A stretch of DNA of 64,000 nucleotides from Cyanobium sp. FGCU52 (GTDB taxonomy: Bacteria; Cyanobacteriota; Cyanobacteriia; PCC-6307; Cyanobiaceae): positions 98,965-162,964 of the forward strand of contig JANWUS010000006.1 of NCBI GenBank assembly GCA_024958715.1, in the 5' to 3' direction. Made by a program: the position numbers and the translations under genes. The notes under the pieces were generated by a model that had not been told where the DNA came from, searched no databases, and was given only the letters and a program-made list of their open reading frames with translations. Shown piece after piece: positions 1 to 9,650 of this stretch. The stretch's first letter is position 1, and every line of letters begins with the position of its first letter.

Positions 1-2065
1 GGGCCAGTTCGAGGCCGGAGCAGCCGTCTGGCGAGGAGGCGCGGACCGTCGTCGATGCTCACCCGCATCTCGACGCTGCCGTGGCTGAGCCCGAAGCCGT
101 CGTAGACCGCCGTGTACTGCCCGGCCGGCAGGGAGGCATAGGGCCCGTAAAACAGGGTCTTCCCTGCTGGCAGCCTGCGGGTCGTGGAGCCCACCCGGGC
201 GCTGCGCCACCAGGCGCGCTCAGGCGGTCGCCTGGGAGGCAGCTGATCGCTGTGGAGCAGGACGACGATGCCGGATCCCGGGGGCTGGAGCTGCCGCGCC
301 CTTGTCAGGGAGACCAGATCGCGCCGCGCCGGCAGCAGCCTCTGCTCCAGGGGCCGGCCCTGGCTGGAGGCCCTGTCGCGACAGTCCTCCAGCACCTCCC
401 GCGAATGGGTATCGGCGAGCACGGGCCGGCAGGGCGGGTGGCCGGCGGCCAACAAGCGATGGCGCGCCGGGCGCTCCGCATCCGCCGGGCGGATCAGCAG
501 GTCGCAGCGCTGAGCCGACCGCTCGCCGGCGCCGACAAGGCTCACCGGCTGACCGGCGAGGTAGTAGCGCATCAGCCGATCGTGTTCGGAACGGATGGCG
601 GGTGTGGCCTCCAGGTCGACGCAGACCGCGAGGCCGGCCCGGGCAAGCACCGCAACCGCTTCCGCCATCGCCGGCGGCCGCGAGTCGCCGGTGAAAATGC
701 TGCGCTGCATCCGGTCCATCCGCTGCCAGCCCAGCAGGGAGAACGCCGCAGCCAGGGGCAGAAAGACCCGCAGCCCCAGGAACTGCACGGCTGCCGTGAC
801 CACCAGAGCGGCCAGCAGCATCAGCGGGACGTTGTCCGGATCGAGAAAGAAGGTGACGACGCCGAGCTGGTCGATGACACTGAAGTTGTCGTTGTACGGC
901 CGCAGAGCCACGGCGATCAGCAGGGCCAGCAGGATCGGCACGGCGGAGATCAGCCAGATCCGCAGGCGAGCGGACCAGGTCCGGGGCGCCAGGGCCATGC
1001 CGAACGCCACCAGCGCCGGCAGCACGGGCTGGGTGTAGCGATGGTGGAAGGCCAGCTGCAGGTCGCTGGGGTCATGGGGCAGAAGCGCCGCTGAGAACAG
1101 CAGCAGCAGCCCCCAGGCCAGCAGCAGAAACATCAGCACCCGGCGCGACCCTGTGCCCGCAGCGGTTGATGCACCCGGCGATCGCCCCCCTGGCGACAGG
1201 GCCACCAGGGCCGCGCCGACGAAACCGAAGCTGGCGATGGCGGAGGTGGCCAGGCCGTTGATCACGCCAATGCTCAGGGTCATGAGCGTGGCGAGGGGAG
1301 TCTGCCGCAGCTGCTCGATCAGGTCGCCGATCTGCCGTTCGTAGTGGCCATGGCCCCCGCCCTGCAGAGCGGTCACCCAGGGATGGACGATCCGCACGTA
1401 GCCGAAGGCGCCGGCCATTCCGAGGCCCAGGATCAGCAGCGAGCGCGTCCGGCGCCCATGGCCACGGCAGGTCAGCAGGCAAGCCAGGCCTGCCGCCACG
1501 ATCAGCAGCAGACCGGTCGGATGCACCCAGCTGGCATAGCCCAGCACCAGAGCCACACCGACGGCTGCCCGGCGGCCGAGATCTGCGGAGGAGAGCAGCC
1601 GTGCCGCGGCGGCCACCAGGGCCATCAGCAGGCAGTTGCCGAAGGCCCATCCCAGGCAGGCTGTGGTGCCGAACACCAGGGTGGTGAGCAGAACCCCAGG
1701 CGAAACGCGCGGTTGCGATCCGCGCTGCCGCTGCGCTGGAGCGCGCTCCACAGGCACAACAGGCCGGTGATCAGGGCGAGGCCGTTCACCACCACGACCG
1801 CGGGCCAGGCGTCCAGCACCGTCGGGCTCAGGCGAAACCAGGGGCTGAGAAGCAGCGAATAGCCCGCGTACCACGAACCCGCCAGGGCGTTGGACTTGCC
1901 CGCGATGGCGGCGGCGCTGGCGAGGTAGGCGATTTCGTCGCTGCGGTAGGTCGGTCCGCCGTCGCGCAGAAGAGCGAGCATCATCAACGCGAAGATGGGG
2001 AGCGCAAGCAGGAGTGCCTGTCCTTTGGCCTCCCTCATCCACCCAGGAACCCGCACCATCGACAT
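1..2065 (-). CDS. GT-C-like multi-spanning membrane glycosyltransferase, partial and frameshifted
   Basis: The reading frame starts at 2065 and gives a hydrophobic N-terminus followed by a loop with an Asp-Glu pair (TYRSDEIAYLAS) and YAGYSLLLSP, which resembles the first lumenal loop of GT-C enzymes such as PMT/ArnT relatives. At the C4 run 1694-1697 this frame breaks. Adding one base there restores a second frame (membrane segments, then WVTALQGGGHGHYERQIGDL). I spot-translated that second frame at 1321-1380 and most of 1-660 and found no stops, so the C-terminus lies outside the window. The distal 200 residues look soluble. In GT-C proteins such loops bind lipid-linked sugar donors; here the substrate is unknown. 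It lies divergent to the GT2/GtrA pair at 2227-3590, which supports a glycosylation role. The frameshift may be a pseudogene lesion or a sequencing error. The family call is moderate and the frame break is directly visible. Confidence 0.55.
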
Positions 2066-2226
2066 CTCCCCCCCGATCGCGATGCGTTCACGCAGCGTAG
2101 GGACCGTTCACAGACCTGACCCCGCTACAGAGATCGCGCGGCCTGCGGTCGGTGGTGACAGCCGACCCGCGTGGGCCATGGGCTCCAGCCGAGGCTGATT
2201 CCAGCCCACCCTCTGCACAGCTTTCA

Positions 2227-3147
2227 ATGCTTTCTTCCCAGGTTCCATGCATTGCCTTCATCATTCCCTCCTACAACGAAGCAGGCGCAATCGGCCCAAC
2301 GATTGACGAGGCTCACCTCCACGTTCCGGGGTGCATGGTGTTTGTCTGCGACAACAATTCGTCAGACGGCACCGCACGCGAGGCGCAGCGCGCCGGGGCG
2401 GTGGTTCTGCATGAGCCGGTGCAGGGCAAGGGCCATGCGGTGCGGCGACTGCTGCGGGATGTCGAAGCGGACATCTATGTGATGGTGGATGGCGACAACA
2501 CCTACGATCTATCCGGCATCGCCACGGCCATCGATCGTTTCCGCAGGCAGGGATTTGACCTGCTGACCGGCAATCGGCTGGCCAGTTCCGCGAGTCATAT
2601 GCGTCGTGGTCATGGCACGGGCAACCGTATCTTCAGCAGCCTGTTGAAAGCGATCACCGGTGTGGGCACGGCAGATGTCCTTTCGGGGCTGCGCATTCTT
2701 TCCAGGCGCCTGGTGCGTTCATTTCCAGCTGTGAGCTCGGAATTCGAGATCGAAACGGAGCTCTCGATCTTTGCTTCGCGGATGAGGCTGCCCGCGGCTG
2801 ATTTCCCCACCCACGTGCGGCGGCGCGTGGGCAGCGAAAGCAAGCTCAACACGCTGCGCGACGGCTTCAAGATCAGCGCCTTCATCCTGCGCCTCCTGCA
2901 CCGCGAGTTTCCCCTGAGGCTCTACGGCCCGCTGGGATTGTTGATTCTGATCGTCTCCCTGTTTCTGTTTGCCGGTATCTATGCCGACTATCTGGCCACC
3001 GGCCTGGTGCCCCGCATGCCCACGCTGGTGTTCAGCCTGTTCGGAATCGCGGGCTCCATGGCGCTGTTTGGTCTAGGCCTGATCCTCAAAGAGATTTCCA
3101 ACCTTAAATATGAGAACCGCTACTTCAGTTATCTGGCCAATCGATGA
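2227..3147 (+). CDS. Family 2 glycosyltransferase (polyprenyl-phosphate sugar synthase type)
   Basis: About 306 residues. The N-terminal GT-A fold shows FIIPSYNEAGAI, CDNNSSDGT and VDGDNTYD, the nucleotide-sugar and metal-binding motifs of GT2 enzymes. Two hydrophobic segments near the C-terminus (LYGPLGLLILIVSLFLFAG and the segment after MPTLVFSLFG) match the membrane anchors of DPM1/GtrB-like enzymes, which load a sugar onto a polyprenyl phosphate at the cytoplasmic membrane. The ATG at 2227 is preferred because it places the fold eight residues in; an upstream in-frame start at 2152 would add an unlikely Pro-rich leader. The stop overlaps the start of the GtrA-like gene by four bases, so the pair is probably translated together. 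Base composition is noticeably less GC-rich than in neighbouring genes, which may mean relaxed selection or transfer. Confidence 0.85.
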   Translation: MLSSQVPCIAFIIPSYNEAGAIGPTIDEAHLHVPGCMVFVCDNNSSDGTAREAQRAGAVVLHEPVQGKGHAVRRLLRDVEADIYVMVDGDNTYDLSGIATAIDRFRRQGFDLLTGNRLASSASHMRRGHGTGNRIFSSLLKAITGVGTADVLSGLRILSRRLVRSFPAVSSEFEIETELSIFASRMRLPAADFPTHVRRRVGSESKLNTLRDGFKISAFILRLLHREFPLRLYGPLGLLILIVSLFLFAGIYADYLATGLVPRMPTLVFSLFGIAGSMALFGLGLILKEISNLKYENRYFSYLANR

Positions 3148-3590
3148 ACCGCTCGCGTCGAGAGATCCGCAGCATCGGCCTGTTCCTCCTCGCCGGCCTG
3201 GTCGCCTTCGGTGTGGATTACGGCCTGTACCGGGCGGGCGTGCAACTCGGCGCCGGTCCCCCTCTGGCCAGGGCCCTGTCCTGGCTGGCGGCCGTGACCA
3301 CCACCTACGCCATCAACAGTGGGGTCACCTTCCAGCCGCCGCCGGCGGCCCTCCGCCAGGACGGCCTGCAGCGCCCACGTCATCGGGATCGCTACCTCCC
3401 CTACGTCGCCACGCAGGGGCTGGGAGGCATCGTCAGCTTCGCCACGTTCCTGGCCCTGCTGCCCCGGCTGCGGCCCCTGCCGGCGCTGGCGATGGCCACC
3501 CTCGCCGCCACCCTCTGCAATTACCTCGGCGCCCGCACGGTGTTGAGCCCTCGCCGCACGTCATCAGGGGGCCGGCGGTCGGCGGGCTAA
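3144..3590 (+). CDS. GtrA-like membrane protein (putative polyprenyl-sugar flippase)
   Basis: 148 residues with four predicted hydrophobic helices, beginning FLLAGLVAFGVDYGLYRAG, which is the GtrA family signature region. LSWLAAVTTTYAINSG and the final ATLAATLCNYLGARTV complete the usual layout. GtrA proteins are proposed to flip polyprenyl-phosphate-linked sugars made by a partner GT2 enzyme, and here the partner gene overlaps it directly upstream by an ATGA junction. The length is typical for the family. The middle loop is Pro/Arg-rich and poorly conserved. The sugar and acceptor are unknown; the divergent GT-C-like protein would be a logical consumer of the flipped donor. Confidence 0.75.
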   Translation: MNRSRREIRSIGLFLLAGLVAFGVDYGLYRAGVQLGAGPPLARALSWLAAVTTTYAINSGVTFQPPPAALRQDGLQRPRHRDRYLPYVATQGLGGIVSFATFLALLPRLRPLPALAMATLAATLCNYLGARTVLSPRRTSSGGRRSAG

Positions 3591-3620
3591 TCTCCCGGCG
3601 TTTTCCCCTATCCGTAACTC

Positions 3621-4826
3621 ATGGCGAAGCGATCCCTGGCCAGCCTCGGCGCCGATGACCTCCGCGGCAAGCGCGTCCTGGTGAGGGTCGACTTCAACGT
3701 GCCCCTCGACGACGCCGGGGCCATCACCGACGACACCCGCATCCGCGCGGCCCTGCCCACGATCGCCCACCTGCGCGACAACGGCGCCCGCGTGATCCTG
3801 GCCGCCCACTTCGGCCGTCCCAAGGGCCAGGTGAACGAGGGCATGCGCCTCACCCAGGTGGCCGCCCGCCTGAGCGAGCTGCTGGGGGTGCCGGTGGCCA
3901 AGACCGAGAGCTGCATCGGCCCGGATGCCGAGGCCAAGGTGGCGGCCCTGGCCGACGGCGGCGTCGTGCTGCTCGAGAACGTGCGCTTCTTCGCCGAGGA
4001 GGAGAAGAACGATCCCGCCTTCGCCGAGAAGCTGGCGGCCCTGGCCGAGGTGTACGTGAACGACGCCTTCGGCGCCGCCCACCGCGCCCATGCCTCCACC
4101 GAGGGCGTCACGAAGTTCCTGAGCCCCAGCGTGGCCGGCCACCTGATGGAGAAGGAGCTTCAGTACCTGCAGGGCGCCATCGATGAGCCGAAGCGGCCGC
4201 TGGCGGCGATCGTGGGCGGCTCGAAGGTGAGCAGCAAGATCGGCGTGCTCGAGGCCCTGATCGACAAGTGCGACAAGATCCTGATCGGCGGCGGCATGAT
4301 CTTCACCTTCTACAAGGCCCGTGGCCTCTCGGTGGGCAAGAGCCTGGTGGAGGAGGACAAGCTGGAGCTGGCGAAGGAACTGGAGGCCAAGGCGGCCGCC
4401 AAGGGCGTGCAGTTCCTGCTGCCCACCGACGTGGTGCTGGCCGACAACTTCGCCCCCGACGCCAACAGCCAGATCGCCAAGGTCGACGCCATCCCCGAAG
4501 GCTGGATGGGGCTCGACATCGGTCCCGACTCGGTGAAGGTATTCCAGGAGGCCCTGGCCGACTGCAAGACCGTGATCTGGAACGGTCCGATGGGCGTGTT
4601 CGAGTTCGACAAGTTCGCCGCCGGCACCAACGCCATCGCCCACACCCTCGCCGAGCTCAGCGCGAAGGGCACCACCACGATCATCGGCGGCGGTGATTCG
4701 GTGGCGGCCGTCGAGAAGGTGGGCGTGGCCGAGAAGATGAGCCACATCTCCACCGGTGGCGGCGCCAGCCTCGAGCTGCTCGAGGGCAAGGTGCTGCCCG
4801 GCGTGGCCGCCCTCGACGAGGCGTGA
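3621..4826 (+). CDS. pgk: Phosphoglycerate kinase
   Basis: 401 residues, the normal length for bacterial Pgk. It transfers phosphate between 1,3-bisphosphoglycerate and ADP in glycolysis and runs in reverse in the Calvin cycle, in the cytoplasm. Visible hallmarks are RVDFNVP near residue 22, the substrate-binding [34 protein letters not shown] and the C-terminal nucleotide loop [12 protein letters not shown]. The frame is intact and codon use matches core genes. It lies 30 bases downstream of the GtrA-like gene but is probably expressed from its own promoter. It converges with the small exported-protein gene at 4873-5313. Confidence 0.98.
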   Translation: MAKRSLASLGADDLRGKRVLVRVDFNVPLDDAGAITDDTRIRAALPTIAHLRDNGARVILAAHFGRPKGQVNEGMRLTQVAARLSELLGVPVAKTESCIGPDAEAKVAALADGGVVLLENVRFFAEEEKNDPAFAEKLAALAEVYVNDAFGAAHRAHASTEGVTKFLSPSVAGHLMEKELQYLQGAIDEPKRPLAAIVGGSKVSSKIGVLEALIDKCDKILIGGGMIFTFYKARGLSVGKSLVEEDKLELAKELEAKAAAKGVQFLLPTDVVLADNFAPDANSQIAKVDAIPEGWMGLDIGPDSVKVFQEALADCKTVIWNGPMGVFEFDKFAAGTNAIAHTLAELSAKGTTTIIGGGDSVAAVEKVGVAEKMSHISTGGGASLELLEGKVLPGVAALDEA

Positions 4827-4848
4827 GCGAAACGCCTGGCGGAGGAAG

Positions 4849-4874
4849 GACGGCCTGCGCCTGGGCGGGCCGTC
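4849..4874. terminator. Hairpin between convergent genes, possible bidirectional terminator
   Basis: A perfect 7-bp inverted repeat (GACGGCC / GGCCGTC) separated by 12 bases lies 23 bases after the pgk stop and overlaps the last codons of the convergent gene. There is no T-tract, so classical intrinsic termination is not certain. Confidence 0.35.
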
Positions 4875-5313
4875 AGATCGACCCTCCGCCTCCCTCCTGG
4901 CCAGCGCCCCAGTTGCCTCGGTTCTTGCGGGACTTCCACTCAGGGGCAGGCAGGCCGTTGCGCTGGTAGAGGGTGCGCATGGCACCGAAGAACTCCTGGC
5001 GCTGGCGCATCATGGCGCCGCGCTCCTCGCGCATGCAGCGGCTGAGGGCGTCGCTGTTGGCGGCGCCGCTGATGCAGCGTTCGCCGCGCTGAAGAATCGC
5101 GATGCGGGCCCGACGATCCTGAACGGCCAGGCTGCGGCGCTCGGGGAAGATCTTCGCGGCCTGCTCGGGCGTGAGGCGCTCCTGCCCCGCACCGGGACCG
5201 GCCAAGGCCGGGGCGCTGCTGGCCCAGACGCCCAGCAGCAGGGCAAGCGGGGCCAGTCGGCGGGCCGGCCGGCAACGACGGGAAAAGGCGGAACACGCGG
5301 ACATCGGGAGCAT
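4873..5313 (-). CDS. Small exported protein of unknown function
   Basis: About 146 residues. An Arg-rich n-region, a hydrophobic core (RLAPLALLLGVWASSAPALA) and an Ala-X-Ala site indicate Sec export to the periplasm or thylakoid lumen. The mature part is short and charged: LTPEQAAKIFPERRSL, then two cysteines (GERCISG and LSRCMREE) that could form a disulfide, and a Met/Arg-rich helix ending in a Gly-rich tail. It resembles small periplasmic proteins seen in picocyanobacteria, but I recognise no named family. An ATG at 5346 would give a longer form; I prefer 5313 or 5304 because both put the hydrophobic core at a normal distance from the start. Confidence 0.55.
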   Translation of the reverse strand: MLPMSACSAFSRRCRPARRLAPLALLLGVWASSAPALAGPGAGQERLTPEQAAKIFPERRSLAVQDRRARIAILQRGERCISGAANSDALSRCMREERGAMMRQRQEFFGAMRTLYQRNGLPAPEWKSRKNRGNWGAGQEGGGGSI

Positions 5314-5406
5314 CGCCTTGGGTGGCGTTCGCTGGAACCACACCATCGTGGAAGGCGAATCCGACAGGACTCCAACCGGGATCCCGCAGCCTGTGACCGG
5401 ATGTGT

Positions 5407-6756
5407 CTACACCGGCAGGCTGCGGCCCTCGAAAGTCACGACGAAGCCCTGCCCAGGGCCCTCGCAGCCGGCACGCAGCCTGCCGCCATGCTCCCGCGCC
5501 ACACGCTCGGCGATCGCCAGCCCCAGGCCGCAGTGGCCCTGACCGCCGCGGGCGCGGTCGAGCCGCTGGAAGGGCTCGAGAGCACGGGCCCACTGCTCGG
5601 GCGGGATGCCCTCCCCCGCATCGTGCAGCTGGATCGTGAAGCCGTCAGGTCCGGGACCGGGCCGGAGCGAGAGCCGCAGGGGGGGACGACCGTGCTCGAG
5701 GGCATTGTCGATCAGGTTGGCGATCGCCCGGCCCAGGGCCACGGGCCGCACCCGCCGCTCCAGCGGCACGGCATCGAGGGCGAGCGTGCGGGCATCGGCC
5801 ACCGCCGCCAGCTCCGCCAGCAGGCCATCGAGCGGCACGGGAACGGCGGGCTCGTCGCCGCCGGCACCGGCGAACAGCAGAAACTGGCCGGTGATGCGCT
5901 CCAGGGCCGCCAGATCGGCCTCACTGCGGGCCGTGGCCCCCTCGTCGCCCTCCCGGTCGCCGCCCGCCTCGGCCAGGCGCAGCCGCAGACGGGTGAGCGG
6001 AGCCCGGAGGTCGTGGGCGATGCCCGCCAGCATGGTGCGGCGCTCGCGGCTGGCCGCCTCCAGCCGCTCGAGCATGGCGTTGAAGCGCTGGCTGAGCCGC
6101 CGCACCGAACCGGTGCCCCGCAGCGGTACCGCCGCCGGCCGCTCCTCCAGCCCCACGCCCCCCAGCGCCTCCTCCAACTGGCCCAGGGGGCGCTGCACCT
6201 CGAGGCTGAGGAACAGCAGCACGGCCGCCAGGCCCCCGGTGCCCAGCGCCAGGGCCAGTTGCAGCGGATCGGGCGGCCAGCCGCGCAGGGGCGGCAGCGG
6301 CGCGAACAGCCACACCTGCTCCAGCGGCGACTCCATCGCCACCCACACGCCCCGCGGCCCGCGGGCGGCGGGCCTGAGCTCGGGGCAGCGCCCCAGTCGG
6401 CGACAGAGCTGGCGGCGCAGGGCCGCGCTCTGGGCCGCCAGTTCCCCGTCGATGGCCCGCACGGGCCCGCTGCCCTGACGTTCGGGATCGGAGCCCACCG
6501 CCAGGCGCAGTCCCGCCACCTCCGCCAGTCCCTCCGGGCTGAAGCGCTCCAGGGCCACCTCGCCGAGCACGAGGGAGGAGCTGAGCTGGGAGCCCAGCGC
6601 CTCCTCCCGGGCCTGGACCAGACGGCGCCCCAGCAGCAGCTGGAGCAGCAGAAGGGCCAGGCCGGCGGCCACGAGGGCGGCGGCGCCGTACCGCAGGGCC
6701 AGGGGGAGGGGCCGGCGCCGATGGCCGCCGCCCTCAGCTGCGCCGGGGCTGACCAT
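5407..6756 (-). CDS. Sensor histidine kinase (HAMP, HisKA, HATPase_c)
   Basis: 449 residues at the inner membrane. TM1 spans about residues 20-42, then a roughly 120-residue periplasmic sensor region, TM2 about 164-186, a HAMP linker, HisKA with phospho-acceptor His248 in AGIAHDLRAPLTRLRLRL, and HATPase_c with the N box NLIDNALEHG (347-356), G1 DAGEGIP (379-385) and G2 GHCGLGLAIA (407-416). The layout is EnvZ-like. Its start overlaps the end of the response-regulator gene by 23 bases, so the two are a coupled pair. The signal is unknown; the sensor region is Arg/Leu-rich with two cysteines near residues 118 and 124. Confidence 0.9.
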   Translation of the reverse strand: MVSPGAAEGGGHRRRPLPLALRYGAAALVAAGLALLLLQLLLGRRLVQAREEALGSQLSSSLVLGEVALERFSPEGLAEVAGLRLAVGSDPERQGSGPVRAIDGELAAQSAALRRQLCRRLGRCPELRPAARGPRGVWVAMESPLEQVWLFAPLPPLRGWPPDPLQLALALGTGGLAAVLLFLSLEVQRPLGQLEEALGGVGLEERPAAVPLRGTGSVRRLSQRFNAMLERLEAASRERRTMLAGIAHDLRAPLTRLRLRLAEAGGDREGDEGATARSEADLAALERITGQFLLFAGAGGDEPAVPVPLDGLLAELAAVADARTLALDAVPLERRVRPVALGRAIANLIDNALEHGRPPLRLSLRPGPGPDGFTIQLHDAGEGIPPEQWARALEPFQRLDRARGGQGHCGLGLAIAERVAREHGGRLRAGCEGPGQGFVVTFEGRSLPV

Positions 6757-7474
6757 CGGGCACGAAGACGTAGCCGTAGCCCCACACCGTCTGCACGTAG
6801 CGGGGGCGAGCGGGATCGGGCTCGATCAGCCGCCGCAGCCGCGACACCTGCACATCCATGCTGCGGCTGTCGGTGTCCGAGCCGGGCCCGCGGGCCAGCT
6901 CGATCAGCCGCTCGCGGGACAGGGGGCGATGGGGATGCTCCACGAAGGCCGCCAGCAGGGCGAACTCACCGCTGGTGATCGTCACGGGCGCACCGGCGCG
7001 CACCAGGGTGCGGGCCGCCGGATCGAACCTGCAGTCACCGAACGCCACGGGCTCGGCCTCCGCGCGGGGCGCACCTGCGCCGGGGACCGCGGCCCTGCGG
7101 CGCAGCACCGCCTGGATCCTGGCGGTGAGCTCCCGCGGCAGGAAGGGCTTGGCGAGGTAGTCATCGGCCCCCTGCTCGAGACCGATGATCCGGTCGACGG
7201 CATCGCCCCGGGCCGTGAGCATCACCACGGGCAGATCGTCGCCGCGATCGCGCAGGCGGCGCAGCAGGGTGAGGCCGTCATCCCCCGGCAGCATCAGATC
7301 GAGCACCAGCAGATCGGGCCGCTCGCCCCCCAGGGAACCGTCGAGGCGGGCCTGGAGCTGGGCGCCATCCGCCAGCGTGCGCACCTGGTAGCCCTGCTCC
7401 CCCAGGTAGGTCGCGAGCATGCTGCGCAGCTCCGGATCGTCGTCGACCACCCAGAGGCGGGGGGAACGGGCCAT
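6734..7474 (-). CDS. OmpR/PhoB-family response regulator
   Basis: 246 residues. The receiver domain has the acidic pocket DDD at 11-13, phospho-acceptor Asp59 in VLDLMLPG, Thr87 and Lys109. The C-terminal winged helix ends in MDVQVSRLRRLIEPD and VQTVWGYGYVF, which is typical of OmpR-type DNA binding. It is the first gene of the regulator-kinase pair and should act as the DNA-binding output of the kinase immediately downstream. It sits 12 bases downstream of the exported-protein gene at 7487-8260, so all three may be cotranscribed. The targets cannot be read from the sequence. Confidence 0.92.
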   Translation of the reverse strand: MARSPRLWVVDDDPELRSMLATYLGEQGYQVRTLADGAQLQARLDGSLGGERPDLLVLDLMLPGDDGLTLLRRLRDRGDDLPVVMLTARGDAVDRIIGLEQGADDYLAKPFLPRELTARIQAVLRRRAAVPGAGAPRAEAEPVAFGDCRFDPAARTLVRAGAPVTITSGEFALLAAFVEHPHRPLSRERLIELARGPGSDTDSRSMDVQVSRLRRLIEPDPARPRYVQTVWGYGYVFVPDGQPRRS

Positions 7475-7486
7475 GGGCGGGTGCCC

Positions 7487-8260
7487 TCAGGGCGTGAGCG
7501 CCGCGCGGTCGGCCACCACCCGCACCCGCTTGGTGGCGGTAACGATGCCGCGGGGATGGACCAGCAGCACGGCCCAGGTCTGGGCACCGGGGCGAAGGGG
7601 CGCCTGCACCCGCTTGAACAGGCCACCGCCGCCGAGGGCACCGAGTTCCATGCTCGGGCTCTCCATCGCCGCCACCTGAGCGGGGGTGATCGCGGCCAGG
7701 CCACCGGCGGCGAGAGCGCCGTCGAGGGGATCGTCGAAGATCACATCGACGTCGTAGCGCTGGCCGGTGAGCACGGCGTCGGGGATCAGCACGCTCACCG
7801 GTGGGGACTGCTCGCCGCTCCTCAGCAGCGACTGTTCGCGCAGCACGGTCTGGGCATTGATGTGACGGCCGTCGCTGCGCAGGCTGAGGCGCTGCTCGGC
7901 GTCGAGGCGGTAGGTGGCGGCCCCCTGCCGGCGGGTGCCGCCCGCCCGCAGGATCACGGTGGGCTGGCCGTCACGGGTGGGGGACCCGGCCGAGACCGTC
8001 CAGCGCAGGTCGGGGAACTGACTGCGCAGCGAGCGGCGGCGGGCCTGGATCTCCACCGGATCGAGGCCAGGACCGGCCTGGAGCAGGGCGGCGAGCGGGG
8101 CGTCGTCGGGGCTGTTGAGGGCAGCCTCCAGCGCGACCAGCGGAGCGGATCCCGCCGCCACCACGGGGCTCGCCGCCTGGGCTTGGGCCCCCGGCGCCAG
8201 CCCCGCTCCCACCGTCAGCACAGCCAGCAGGGCGGAAGCGAGGGGACGGGAAGGACGCAT
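7487..8260 (-). CDS. Exported protein of unknown function
   Basis: 257 residues with a clear signal peptide (LASALLAVLTVGAGLAPGAQAQA) and no later membrane span. The mature part looks beta-rich: alternating hydrophobic strands (VILRAGGTRRQGAATYRLD, TWAVLLVHPRGIVTATKRV) and a segment (VLIPDAVLTGQRYDVDVIFDDPL) that resembles an Ig-like strand. I do not recognise a named family. It precedes the response-regulator and kinase genes on the same strand with only 12 bases between, so it could be an accessory periplasmic partner of the sensor. It is divergent from murG. Confidence 0.6.
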   Translation of the reverse strand: MRPSRPLASALLAVLTVGAGLAPGAQAQAASPVVAAGSAPLVALEAALNSPDDAPLAALLQAGPGLDPVEIQARRRSLRSQFPDLRWTVSAGSPTRDGQPTVILRAGGTRRQGAATYRLDAEQRLSLRSDGRHINAQTVLREQSLLRSGEQSPPVSVLIPDAVLTGQRYDVDVIFDDPLDGALAAGGLAAITPAQVAAMESPSMELGALGGGGLFKRVQAPLRPGAQTWAVLLVHPRGIVTATKRVRVVADRAALTP

Positions 8261-8320
8261 CGTGGCGGCCGGATGGCCTGGATTCGGCTTTTAAGTTAGG
8301 CGCGACCTCCCCCCGCCACC

Positions 8321-9394
8321 ATGCCGACCCTGCTGATCGCCGCCAGCGGCACGGGTGGCCACCTCTTCCCCGCCCTGGCGGTGGCCGAGGCCCTGCCCGC
8401 CGACTGGCGGGTGCTGTGGCTCGGGGTGCCCGACCGGCTGGAGCGGGAGCTGGTGCCGGAGCGCTACCCGCTGCACACGGTGCGGGCCGGAGGCCTGCAG
8501 GGCCGGGGCCTGCGCAAGCTCGTGAACCTGGTCCAGCTGATCCTGGCCACCCTCCCCACCCGGAGGCTGATCCGCCGCGAAGGCGTCACGGCGGTGTTCA
8601 GCAGCGGCGGCTACATCGCCGCCCCGGCGATCCTGGCGGCCCGCTGGTGCGGTGTGCCGGTGGTGCTGCACGAGAGCAACGCCATCCCCGGCAAGGTGAC
8701 GCGGCTGCTGGGGCGGTTCTGCACGCGGGTGGCCGTGGGGCTGCCCCAGGCGGCCGAACGGCTGCCCCGCTGCCGTCCCCTGGTGACGGGCACCCCGGTG
8801 CGGGAAGCCTTCCTGCGGCCGGCTTCCCTGCCGGAGTGGGTGCCGGGGGGAGACGGGCCGCTGGTGCTGGTGATGGGCGGCAGCCAGGGCGCCCTGCGGC
8901 TGAACCAGATGGTGCGCCCCCTGATCCCGAAGCTGGCCGCCGCCGGCTGCCGGGTGGTGCACCTCACCGGCAGCAACGATCCCGAGGCCGGCGGCTTCAA
9001 CCTGCCGGGGGTGGTGGAGCGGCCCTTCTGCGCGGAGATGCCGGGCCTACTGCAGCACGCCGATCTGGCCATCTGCCGGGCGGGCGCCGGCAGCCTGTCG
9101 GAACTGGCGGTGAGCGGCACACCCACGATCCTGGTGCCCTTGCCCCAGGCCGCGGACCGGCACCAGGACGCCAATGCGGCGGCGGCCGCCGCCGAGGGCG
9201 CAGCCGTGATCGTGTGGCAGCACCAACCCGGGGAGCCCCCGCTGGAGCAGGCGGTGTGGCGGCTGCTGGGCCCCCGCCTGCGGGGCACGGCGAGCGCGGC
9301 CGATCCCCTGGCCGAGCTGCGCGAGGGCATGGAACGGCTGGCGGTGCGCGATGCCGACCACCGTCTGGCTGAACTCATGGCCACCCTGGTCTGA
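8321..9394 (+). CDS. murG: UDP-N-acetylglucosamine--lipid I transferase MurG
   Basis: 357 residues, normal for MurG. It adds GlcNAc to lipid I to form lipid II on the inner face of the cytoplasmic membrane, the last cytoplasmic step of peptidoglycan synthesis. The N-terminal [12 protein letters not shown] loop is the lipid-phosphate-binding G-loop. [36 protein letters not shown] and [24 protein letters not shown] are the donor-binding and GT-B motifs. The frame is intact. Its partners mur/fts are not nearby, which is usual in cyanobacteria. Confidence 0.96.
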   Translation: MPTLLIAASGTGGHLFPALAVAEALPADWRVLWLGVPDRLERELVPERYPLHTVRAGGLQGRGLRKLVNLVQLILATLPTRRLIRREGVTAVFSSGGYIAAPAILAARWCGVPVVLHESNAIPGKVTRLLGRFCTRVAVGLPQAAERLPRCRPLVTGTPVREAFLRPASLPEWVPGGDGPLVLVMGGSQGALRLNQMVRPLIPKLAAAGCRVVHLTGSNDPEAGGFNLPGVVERPFCAEMPGLLQHADLAICRAGAGSLSELAVSGTPTILVPLPQAADRHQDANAAAAAAEGAAVIVWQHQPGEPPLEQAVWRLLGPRLRGTASAADPLAELREGMERLAVRDADHRLAELMATLV

Positions 9395-9410
9395 GCAGCG
9401 GCAAGCCCCG

Positions 9411-9650
9411 ATGAGTGCCCCCCGTGGCCGCGGCCGCCTGGTTGTGGGCAAGGATGCCCGCGTCGCGGTCCTGTGTTCGCTGCTGATCCCCGGCGGCGGG
9501 CAGTTTTACAACGGCGACACGCTCAAGGGGCTGGTGATGCTGGTCGCCTCCCTGGCGCTGCTGGTCACCGTGATCGGCCCGCTGCTGATCGGCGCCTGGT
9601 CGCTGGTGGATGCGGCTCAGGTGGCCCGAGGCCGGCGGCCCACCTGGTGA
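9411..9650 (+). CDS. Small two-helix (TM2-like) membrane protein
   Basis: About 79 residues from the ATG at 9411, 17 bases after murG. A short basic N-terminus is followed by LCSLLIPGGGQFYNGDTLKG, the Pro-Gly-X-Gly-Gln-Phe-Tyr turn typical of TM2-domain proteins, and a second hydrophobic segment MLVASLALLVTVIGPLLIG ending in Asp-Ala. The function of such proteins is unknown. Its 3' end overlaps the convergent aminotransferase gene by 34 bases. A longer start at 9351 would begin inside murG and is less likely. Confidence 0.65.
   Translation: MSAPRGRGRLVVGKDARVAVLCSLLIPGGGQFYNGDTLKGLVMLVASLALLVTVIGPLLIGAWSLVDAAQVARGRRPTW

Noticed and set aside
1072..1650. Minus-strand frame of 192 codons
   Set aside because: Its translation is Arg/Gly/Pro-rich noise; the adjacent frame gives a sensible membrane protein.
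4756..6978. 740-codon plus-strand frame
   Set aside because: It is antisense to the histidine kinase gene and overlaps the 3' end of pgk in another frame.
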